The notes beneath the pieces were generated by a model. The model saw only the letters and a list, made by a program, of their open reading frames with translations. It ran no database searches and was not told where the DNA came from. A stretch of 64,000 bases of DNA, from contig OZ024888.1 in NCBI GenBank assembly GCA_964017195.1, forward strand, positions 17,517,201-17,581,200. Direction: 5' to 3'. The DNA comes from Siderastrea radians (lineage: Eukaryota > Cnidaria > Anthozoa > Scleractinia > Rhizangiidae). Every line of letters begins with the position of its first letter. Position 1 is the first letter of the stretch. The position numbers and the translations under genes were made by a program. Below are positions 56,832 through 64,000 of the stretch, one piece after another.

Positions 56832-59800
56832 CTGACAGAATGGAGTGTAATAAAATGTTCAAATTAGCAGGCGTTCACCGATGTATATTGCGCTTGTGTT
56901 AATCTGTTTAGCTTGACTAGCACATTCTATTTGTTGAAAATCAACTGCAGCGACTGCCTTGTCTTCAAGAACCATAATTTAATTGATTCTGTGGGACAAA
57001 ATGTCCTTAATATCGTTTATAAATGTGGAGGTTTGCACGTTAATAAATACAGTATTCGTTCTAGCGCTTTCCACTAGAGATAGCTGACAGGACTACCCAG
57101 TTAGTTTATTCTGCTTGTGCTGACCGTTAGGTACATGTACATTTACCCTGTGTGGTCGGCTGTGTTAAATCTGCTGTTCTTGACGTTACTGAAGGGAGAA
57201 TACCAGACTTCATTTTAAAAGATAAAATTTTAATTGGGGTTGCCATATTGGTTCGCTTATTTTGTATTTTGGTTCATTCTGTACAAATAGATCATCGTGT
57301 AGTCAAATCTACCTTCACAGGAATGGAGAGAACAATGCAGTCGTAAGAAAGATTAGGCAAAAGATTTGTTTGTTCAAACTAACTAGTGTATAAAGTGTAC
57401 AATCATGTTTTTAATTGTGTTATACTTTATAATTATGTTATTATCCAGCGGACAGACAACATACAAAAAACATCCCGTAGTTTGAAACTTCATGACATAC
57501 GAAAACTGTCAGGGATGGATCCCGATTCAATTTCTAAAAAGAAAGGGCGAAAGCGGCTCCTGTTGTCTACCAACACTGGCCCGATATTACCTCGACTGAT
57601 TCGGTTTCATAATAAATCAGAAAACTATGACAAAGTTTAATGTACAAAATGTGCAAAACAAACAACATTGGCCACATGCTGCAAAGGCGAATATTGGTGA
57701 ATTAGTTGTTCCTCTTTACTCTCATTGTTAATTCGTTGTTCACTCAGTCAGACAGTCATTTAGTCAGTCAGTCAGTCAGTTTGTTAGTCAGACATCTGGG
57801 TCTAGATGTCTGGCTTGATTTCTAACTGGATGGTTGGCTGGTTCATTCGGTTGGTCGGTTGGTTATTTGGCTGGTTGAGTTTGATCACTTGGTGGGTTAA
57901 CGGTAACGTCAGTTTTAAAGGTCAAATCATAATGTTACCTGGTGGAGTTGTAACTGGTTGCGTTATAGGAAACGGTGTTGACTGATCTGTAGGAAATAAA
58001 ATATGGGCGTATCAAATACTTTTAGATACTTTGTAAAAATCAAGAATTTGATTGGTTCTTTGGTTTGTAAACTAGGTACAGTTAAGGTTAACGCAGTTAT
58101 GCTAAGTCAATCAAATTCTGATTTGAACATTTTGAAAGTTACCTGGGGCCGTTATAACTGGCTGCGTTCTCTGAGGGGGAGTTTATTGTTCAGGAAAAGA
58201 GAAATAGAGCGGACGTATTAAATTGTCACAATGTAAAGAAAACAAGAATACGTTACCATATATTTTTTTACTGGTTTACGTTTGCGTTTGCTTGTTGTTG
58301 TTGTTGTTTTCGTTCTTTGTTAAGTATGCTAGATTGTTAACCCTATTTTGCCTGGGCTTTATTTGAGTTTCCGAACCTTGGGGTGGGGAGGGGGAGGGGG
58401 GACACAAAGGCCTCCATCTTGAATCCCGAGCCTGCAGTCACACAGTTGACAATGACAACATCGAAATTATATGAGTTTGTTCTAAGATACATACATAATT
58501 AAAAAACAAGCACAAAAAATTAAGGATTGTCTTCTTCTTACAAACGAAGGGGAAAAACTCAAAAAAGACTGAAAAAAGGCAGAAAATAGTCAAAATGCAC
58601 TCCTGAGTAGACGGTTGCTATGGAAACGTCACACGATTTGGTGATTATTCGTCGAACGTTTAAAAGTTCAAGTCAGCAAGGGCACAAAGTGCCCCCTCCC
58701 AGGCTGAATAGGGTGAATATAACTCTTAGTAGGTAACGTCTTTGCTATGTGGTAGGCTGCTGTGAGTTGATTGTCCTGTCCAAGATGAGCGTAAACAAAT
58801 GTTGAAAATGTTTTGAATGAAGTTTTTAGACTTTTTATGGTCTGATTTTGAAGTTCATCGGTGGCTTGATTCTTAGTTAGCTATTCAATTATAGTCCCGC
58901 TTTACTAAGCAGCTGGTTTGCAAGTGGGTATTCGTTTTTAGCAAAACTGATGATTCTTTGGTTAGTCAGCTAGCAGGTTAGAAAGTTAACTTGAGTTGTT
59001 GGGGCCGTTGTAGGAGGCTGTGTTGATTGTCCTTGTGAAATAAGAGAAATGGATAATAAGCTTGCACAAATGAGTCAAAAACGCCCCTCTTTAATCCAAA
59101 GAGGAACAGAGGACTTAGTTAGATACTCTATAATTAATTTAAAACAATCGAATTGGTTGGTACATGTTTGGTTAATTCATTGGTTAATTCATTCAGCAAG
59201 CTGGTTGTGTGGAAAGTTACCTTGAGTGGTTGGCTGTGTTGTAGGAGGCTGTGTTGATTGTCCTGGTGAAATAGGAGAAATACATGAAAAGCTTGCAAAA
59301 ATAAGTCAGAAACCCCTCTCTTTACTTCTATGTAGAACGGAAGACTTAGTTGGGTACTATGTAGCTACTGTAATTTCAAACCATCTAATAGGTTAAGACA
59401 TATCTGGTTAATTCATTCATCACAACGCTGGTTGAGTAGAACGTTACCTTGGGATATTGGTGGTGTTGTGGACTGCTGCGTCAATTGTACAGTAGATTGT
59501 CCTGTAGAAGGAAAATCGGACATAAAAACATGTGTGTATGACTTGGTAAGTAAGTTGACTTCCACTTTTATAGTTTCAAGTTGGTTCATTATTTCCGTTC
59601 TTTCCTTTGATTGCCTTTTTAGCTATTTAGACAGTAAGTTTGGGTTTCTTAGGTATAGCATTTCTTTCTTGTAGTTTCTTTTATAACTTACCTGGCAGAT
59701 TAGAGAGCTACCTTGTGGAGAAATAATAGAATTGCATGTTAATTAACTTGATCAAATGGATCAAGAAACGCCAATCGCTTTATTAAGCAGCTGGTTTGGG

Positions 59801-62207
59801 CGTTCTTGATTAGCAATAATATTTCCTTGGTTAGTCAGCTGGCAGGCTACCAAGTTACCTTGAGTTGTTGGCTGTGTTGTTGGAGGCTGTGTTGACTGTC
59901 CTGAAGAAATAACACAATTGCCTATCAATAAACTTACTAAAATGAGTCAAAAAACGCCAGTCACTTTATTAAGCAGCCGGTTTGGGCGTTTGTTTTTAGC
60001 TATAATATTTCTTTGGCTAGTCAGCTGGCAGGCTAAAAAGTTACTTGAAGTTGTTGGCTGTGTTGTAGGAGGCTGTGTTGACTGCCCTGGAGAAATTAAG
60101 ACAAATGTATAACAAGCTTGAAAAAATGAGTCAAAAACGCTACTCTTTAATCCAAAGAAGAACAGAGGTCACCTAGTTGGGTACTCTGTTACTGATTTCA
60201 AACCATCTAATTGGTTAGGACATGTTTGGTTAATTTATGCAGCAAGCTGCTTTAGTAGAAAGTTAGCTTGGGTTGTTCGTTCTGCTGTGAATGGCTGCGT
60301 TGATGGTTCAATAGACTGTCCTCAGGGGCACCCAGCGAAATAATTTTTAGCAAAATACTTGAAATATCACTTTCAGTCTTAGACTGTTTTAGAGCTTTTT
60401 AAAGACGTATTTGTGTAAGCTAATACAGATTGATCTGCTCGGCCTGAAAATTTAGGCCGCAGAAAATTTTAGGAAAGAGAATCCTATCCACCGAATTTGC
60501 GAGCTGCTTCTGGCTCTCCGAAAATGCTAGCTGACCTTACTTTGCACTCTAAACCACATAAATGGCCTTATGAAAACAATAGGAACTAATGAGTCCTCTT
60601 GTTGCAAAGGTCTGAGGTGATGTTTCACCAAAGAAATCTCTAGCTTTCACTGCAACTGAATCCGAATATCTCAGGCGATTTTAGGCCTTCCGAACAGATA
60701 TCCCCCAAAACGAACCGTTGGGTGCCCCTGTGTCCTGTAAATGAAAGTCTTGGGTAAAAATGCATAAAAGCGGAGCTCCTTTGCCGCCAAAGGCCGCAGA
60801 GCGGGGCAGCATAGGTAAAGCAATTTGGTAACCTATCGATCCGAGAAATTTTGGTCCTGAAGTCAGAGTACGAACGTCCGGCACCCATACAGACTCTGGG
60901 GCTGGGGAAGGGGAGTCCCAAGGCAACCCGATGTTGGGAGGATAATGCCATCTTTTCTTGATGGGAAATCGCGCGGTGCTTTTGGGAAACCAACGTCTTT
61001 CTAGGCGGGAAATCGAATGACCATAGTCGCTTTTGAAAAAGAGTACTAAAGTTTTATACTTGAGAGAAAAAAACAAGTACTATCTATAAATGGAAAGAAA
61101 AAGCTTAAAAGAATACTCAATTGTCTTTTTTACCCAATACTCAATTGTCCTGACGAAAAAAAAGGAATTACACAATTAACATGAAGAAATAGTCAAAAAG
61201 CTCCAATTGCTATTAGCCTAACCATGTTAGTCGGTAAGCTAAGGAAGTTTATTTTATAGTTATTGGTTATATTCCTAGTTGACTGTGACCAGTATCAGTA
61301 CAGATACAGCTGTAGTCGGTATATTTACCTGTTGTGGTCAACTGTGTTGAAACTGATGCTGTTGGTGCAGCTGCAAAAGTTGCAGAGTATACATATATTT
61401 CAGAAGTCAACCATAAAATTGACATTATTAACAAAGCTTGCATTTTTGTTCGTGATTGTTTTGAAACGTGTAGTCGCTGATTTTCTAATTACGCGTTTTA
61501 ACCAAAAAAACTGAGGTTTTTCACTCCTTGATCATAACAATCGCCGGTGATAGTTATAGTACACTGTCCAATGGGCTACGCTCGCCATATCAGTGTTCCA
61601 ACATGACTACAAAATGTCCTAGGAAAAAAAAAACTTGCAGACTCGGCAAGTTCCTCTCTCAGAAGAGAGCAAAGCTTTATAACCCTGTCGTCAACTAATC
61701 CTTTGAAACGTGTTCCAATTCTGATATGTTTAGCGTGTGATATTGCCACAACAGTCACTTGTTGTTCCAATTCAATTAGATATGTAGACGGAAACAGCAT
61801 TATTTAGTGATACAGCTGTAGGGACGTACTCAAAATAAGACCACTTTATGCAGGTTTATTTTAAGAGTATGCAAGACTTTAATTATTAGATGCACCGGCA
61901 TAAGGCCGCCATAAGGGTGCTCTCCCCTCCCACCCAAGGGATATTTGACCTGTTTTAAGAAATTGCAGTAAAACACAAAGACAATCGCCAGTAATTACAA
62001 GTTACATGTTACCGACCTTTCAAAGGCGATTACAAATTCATTGAATTCATTGAATTATAGGTGTTCATAGCCATAAACACGAATTTTACCTATTTCACTG
62101 CAGTGGACTCCACGATAGCCTGAAGAACAAATGCATCGATATCCTTTCCACGTGAATCCAGCTTGGCATGTGGCGTTATTCCAACAAGGGTTACTTTGAC
62201 AGGAATT
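56431..62207 (-). CDS. gene C (5' end missing): EGF, mucin-like stalk, C-type lectin
   Basis: Minus-strand gene running off the right side of the window. Exons: 62090-62207 (EGF), 61329-61370, 60045-60086, 59859-59900, 59448-59501, 59221-59262, 57939-57986, 57147-57188 (linkers), 56431-56831 (C-type lectin and stop). All linkers are phase 1-1, so any set of them keeps the frame; this set gives 276 residues from the EGF on. Further linkers at 60267-60320 and 58990-59031 have broken donors. The EGF exon starts in phase 0, as does the EGF after PAN in gene A, so a PAN exon upstream of the window is a fair guess. The product should be extracellular: a recognition head on an extensible Thr/Gln/Pro stalk. 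Confidence 0.8.
57147..57188 (-). CDS. gene C linker exon
   Basis: 42 nt, phase 1 to 1; acceptor CCCTTCAG, donor GTAAATG. TSRTADLTQPTTQ. Diverged but in frame. Confidence 0.6.
57939..57986 (-). CDS. gene C linker exon
   Basis: 48 nt, phase 1 to 1; acceptor ATTTCCTACAG, donor GTAACAT. DQSTPFPITQPVTTPP. Confidence 0.7.
58139..58205 (-). pseudogene. dead linker exon copy
   Basis: It aligns to the linker at 57939-57986 with its flanks, but the acceptor CCTACAG has become CCTGAAC and TAA codons appear. The donor GTAAC remains. Confidence 0.6.
58341..58713. mobile_element. piggyBac-like MITE, copy 2 (373 bp)
   Basis: Left flank TTAA (58337-58340), left end CCCTATTTTGCCTGG, right end in complement CCCTATTCAGCCTGG, right flank TGAA (a mutated TTAA). 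Related to 18497-19105, in inverted order. Confidence 0.75.
58990..59031 (-). pseudogene. gene C linker exon with lost donor
   Basis: GQSTQPPTTAPTTQ-type reading with acceptor TTTCACAAG, but the donor is TTAAC instead of GGTAAC after CAAG: one G is lost. A weak GTTAAC one base earlier would change the phase. Confidence 0.6.
59221..59262 (-). CDS. gene C linker exon
   Basis: 42 nt, phase 1 to 1; acceptor ATTTCACCAG, donor GTAACTTT. GQSTQPPTTQPTTQ. Confidence 0.7.
59448..59501 (-). CDS. gene C linker exon
   Basis: 54 nt, phase 1 to 1; acceptor TTCCTTCTACAG, donor GTAACG. GQSTVQLTQQSTTPPISQ, four residues longer than its neighbours. Confidence 0.7.
59688..59740 (-). pseudogene. linker unit with exon body deleted
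   Basis: The flanks of a linker unit remain (CTGCCAG before GTAAGTTA, and TTTCTCCAC upstream), but the coding part has been lost except for CAAGGTAGC. Confidence 0.4.
59859..59900 (-). CDS. gene C linker exon
   Basis: 42 nt, phase 1 to 1; acceptor TTATTTCTTCAG, donor GTAACTTG. GQSTQPPTTQPTTQ, the same peptide as 59221-59262. Confidence 0.72.
60045..60086 (-). CDS. gene C linker exon
   Basis: 42 nt, phase 1 to 1; acceptor AATTTCTCCAG, donor GTAACTTT set one base differently (TTCAA then GT). GQSTQPPTTQPTTS. Confidence 0.65.
60267..60320 (-). pseudogene. gene C linker exon broken by MITE and donor mutation
   Basis: 54-nt linker copy of the type GQSIEPSTQPFTAERTTQ. Its donor is CTAAC instead of GTAAC, and a 408-bp MITE has landed exactly at its acceptor, which was TTTACAG before the insertion. 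Confidence 0.65.
60323..60730. mobile_element. 408-bp MITE with CAGGGGCACCCA ends
   Basis: Ends CAGGGGCACCCA and TGGGTGCCCCTG are perfect inverts. TGTCCT is repeated on both sides (60317-60322, 60731-60736) as a 6-bp target duplication. The CAGGGG end resembles hAT-type ends, but those usually give 8 bp. No ORF. Confidence 0.85.
60762..61135 (+). mobile_element. relic with GCATAAAAGCGGAGC end
   Basis: Related to 6139-6950 in the same orientation: TTGGTAACCTATCGATCC near the left and a TACTCAATTGTCTTTTT motif near the right. Truncated. Confidence 0.55.
61329..61370 (-). CDS. gene C linker exon
   Basis: 42 nt, phase 1 to 1; acceptor ACTTTTGCAG, donor GTAAATAT. APTASVSTQLTTT between split codons. 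First linker after the EGF exon. Confidence 0.68.
62090..62207 (-). CDS. gene C EGF-like exon
   Basis: 118 nt, phase 0 to 1; acceptor TTTGTTAAAG, donor [48 protein letters not shown]: six cysteines in EGF order. Nearly the same as gene A exon 8, so the two genes share ancestry. Confidence 0.88.
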
Positions 62208-63190
62208 CTTTAACAAAGTGCAGATTAAAATCATTTACCCTTTTCTCTTTAAACAGATTTATAAATCAAGTTAAAAGACGCCGGTTTTAGTTCACGGATT
62301 AGTACTGGTATAAACGTTGATTGTTTTCAATTAACTATGATCGATGTCAAAAAGGCTTTAAACTGCAAATAATATATGAAATTGTCTTTCCAAATTTAAG
62401 CTAGATTATATCCAAAAAATGCGTGGATACCCCCAATTTTCTTTTTGCTTCTGAAAGCCCTTAATTGCTAACATCAACTTTTTCACATAGTCATAAGCCT
62501 CGCAAAGTTACCGTTGTATCAGTAGGCAAATCTCTTAAGAAGCACTTATAACTCGGACCAGGCGGGCGTTTCTCGAAAGCCCCGAAACTTTTCGGGTCGA
62601 TTTTGGGCACGATAATTCACCCTATATCCTGTAAACAAAGACGTTTGTAAGCATCAAACTTTCCTTCAAGTTATACATTTCCTACTTTGAAGACATGTTA
62701 AAATAACAGCTTTGTAGAAAGAGTGGATCATACTTTTATAAATGCCTTTTCGAGCCCGAAATGTTTTGGGGGCCTTCAAGAAACGCGCCCTAGACCCGAG
62801 TGCGCAGAACATATACGCATTAACAAAAGGAGGCACCGTTTAACAGACCTTAGGCTAAGTAGCAAAGCCAACAAAACCTGATGCAAACTCGACAATGCCG
62901 CCTGGGCAAATTTATGAAAAGTTAAGAGCTTAAATCTGCTTCACATTTACCTATTTACTTCAGTTGCAAAGCGCGTTCAATCTTTTGTGTGTGTGTTGTT
63001 TTTTGTTTGTTTTTGCAATGGCTCTATGCTTTAATTCATACATCCGCCCTAGAGAATCCCTTCCTTCCCCTTTCCAACTTAAAATGACGTTCCCACTCCC
63101 TTTGTTTTGTTCATTTTGTTTCATCATGGAATGAAAGTGCTTTATAATAAAGGGGTGAGGGCTCAGGGAAAGATAACACAACTAAGGGGC
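62208..63190. other. intron upstream of the gene C EGF exon; no exon seen
   Basis: Apart from the small MITE at 62572-62790 nothing is recognised. Confidence 0.45.
62572..62790. mobile_element. small foldback MITE
   Basis: Ends GCGGGCGTTTCTCGAAAGCC and, in complement, GGGCGCGTTTCTTGAAGGCC, with CCCGAAA boxes just inside. About 219 bp, no ORF. Confidence 0.65.
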
Positions 63191-63435
63191 TATTCACATG
63201 ATACCAGAATGAGTTTCATTCCGGAATGAGTTTCGTTCCAGAATGAAGTTCGTACTGCATTCACATGACAAAATCGACCGGCTCAGCCGTCTTGAAAACG
63301 ACCGTTTTGTCCACCATCTTGAAAACAATAGATTTTAGCCACTCGCCCCAGATTTCAAGGTTTGCGTTTTCACCTTGGAACGGAGTTCATTTTTAGTTTA
63401 CACGATACCAGAATGAAATGTCATACCAGAACGAG
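63186..63435. repeat. repeat with CATGATACCAGAATGA motif, interrupted by the SINE cluster
   Basis: It starts GGGGCTATTCACATGATACC and has repeated ATTCCGGAATGA-like and GTTCCAGAATGA words, seen again near 63405 (CACGATACCAGAATGAAA). Probably a DNA-transposon relic into which the next element inserted. Confidence 0.45.
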
Positions 63436-63520
63436 AATTTCAACTGGAAATAAGCAAAGAAGATCCTCGCAGTTATTAACGCAACTTATGCAGTTGCGAA
63501 AAGAAAGCCTTAAAAAATCA

Positions 63521-63591
63521 GGCTTGCCGGGACTCGAACCCTGACCTCTGCGATACCGGTGCAGTGCTCTAACCAATTGAGCTATCAAGCC
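63521..63591 (-). repeat. tRNA-like head of a SINE
   Basis: 71 nt starting GGCTTGATAGCTCAATTGG on the minus strand, with A-box (TAGCTCAATTGGTTAGAGC) and B-box (GGTTCGAGTCC) promoters for RNA polymerase III. The anticodon loop reads CCGGTAT (GGT, threonine-like), but position 33 is C rather than T and stems have mismatches. A SINE head, not a working tRNA. Confidence 0.75.
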
Positions 63592-63790
63592 AACTGGGAG
63601 CTGGTCATTAAATTGGTTCGTCATATACCCGGGAAAGTTGAAGTTGCATAAGTTGCGTTAATAACTGCGAGGATCTTCTTTGCTTATTTCTTCATTCCGC
63701 AGTTCAAATGTATGGATTTCATATATTCATAATTTCATCTTCAACTTTCCCGGGTATATGACGAACCAATTTAATGACCAGCTCCCAGTT

Positions 63791-63861
63791 GGCTTGATAG
63801 CTCAATTGGTTAGAGCGCTGTACCGGTATCGCAGAGGTCAGGGTTCGAGTCCCGGCAAGCC
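63791..63861 (+). repeat. tRNA-like head of a SINE
   Basis: Plus-strand partner of 63521-63591, differing at two positions (GCGCTGTACC for GCACTGCACC). Same A- and B-box and loop. It is followed by CTGATTTTTTCAGG, a possible polymerase III stop. Confidence 0.75.
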
Positions 63862-64000
63862 TGATTTTTTCAGGCTTTCTTTTCGCAACTGCATAAGTTG
63901 CGTTAATAACTGCGAGGATCTTCTTTGCTTATTTCTTCATTCCGCAGTTCAAATGTATGGATTTCATATATTCATAATTTCAATTTCAACTGGATTGAAA

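Larger units (their letters stand above)
63448..63981. mobile_element. inverted SINE cluster with 12-bp target duplication
   Basis: AATTTCAACTGG is repeated on both sides (63436-63447 and 63982-63993). Inside are a minus-strand tRNA-derived SINE (63448 to about 63640), a lone SINE 3' tail (about 63641-63747) and a plus-strand SINE (about 63748-63981). The body motif GTTAATAACTGCGAGGATC occurs three times, once on the minus strand. Confidence 0.75.

Noticed and set aside
60640..61076. 117- and 131-codon minus ORFs
   Set aside because: They lie in the AGCGGAGC relic and the CAGGGGCACCCA MITE, overlap one another, and show no domain.
63521..63861. Two functional threonine tRNA genes
   Set aside because: Loop base 33 is C, stems have mismatches, both copies are embedded in a repeated SINE body, and they lie inside one target duplication.

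Overview
The window is nuclear DNA from an invertebrate animal. It is AT-rich, with multi-exon genes, GT-AG introns of several kilobases, and many transposon relics. Tandem discoidin (F5/8C), PAN/apple, calcium-binding EGF and C-type lectin exons, together with Kolobok, piggyBac-like, Penelope-like, DIRS-like and LINE remnants and many foldback MITEs, point to a cnidarian, most likely an anthozoan such as a stony coral. The species is inferred, not shown.

Two real host genes can be built, both on the minus strand. Gene A (16856-52701) is complete from signal-peptide exon to stop. Its order is signal peptide, F5/8C domain (two exons), a Ser/Thr/Pro linker, an orphan half F5/8C exon, a second linker, PAN, EGF, four calcium-binding EGF exons, and a second full F5/8C domain (two exons). 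All splice phases agree. Leaving out the orphan half-exon gives an uninterrupted 651-residue secreted protein. Gene C (56431-62207) lacks its 5' end. It encodes an EGF domain, a run of small exons each giving about 14-18 Thr/Gln/Pro/Ser residues, and a terminal C-type lectin domain. Both genes look like modular extracellular matrix, adhesion or recognition proteins built from exons of phase 1-1, 1-0 and 0-1.

Layout. 1-2.3 kb: decayed LINE 3' end. 2.27-2.83 and 14.29-14.83 kb: two CCTGGTTA-type arrays ending in the same motif, facing outward. 3.2-16.8 kb: no recognisable gene, rich in TACATGTA, with a few MITEs. 16.9-52.7 kb: gene A. Its introns hold a 4.9-kb tandem duplication (22.9-34.2 kb) that doubled a pair of EGF exons, an inverted repeat at 19.7-21.7 kb, a Mutator-like MITE, a Penelope-like fragment with a hammerhead-like motif, LINE and DIRS fragments, and a 5.2-kb Kolobok-type element (44410-49616). 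That element carries a THAP transposase pseudogene on + and a P2X7-ballast-like gene on -. 53.7-54.7 kb: inverted pair of Penelope-like fragments. 56.4-62.2 kb: gene C. 63.4-64.0 kb: inverted cluster of tRNA-derived SINEs.

Most other open reading frames are chance ORFs in repeats or antisense shadows. I could run no searches, so family names rest on motifs read by eye.
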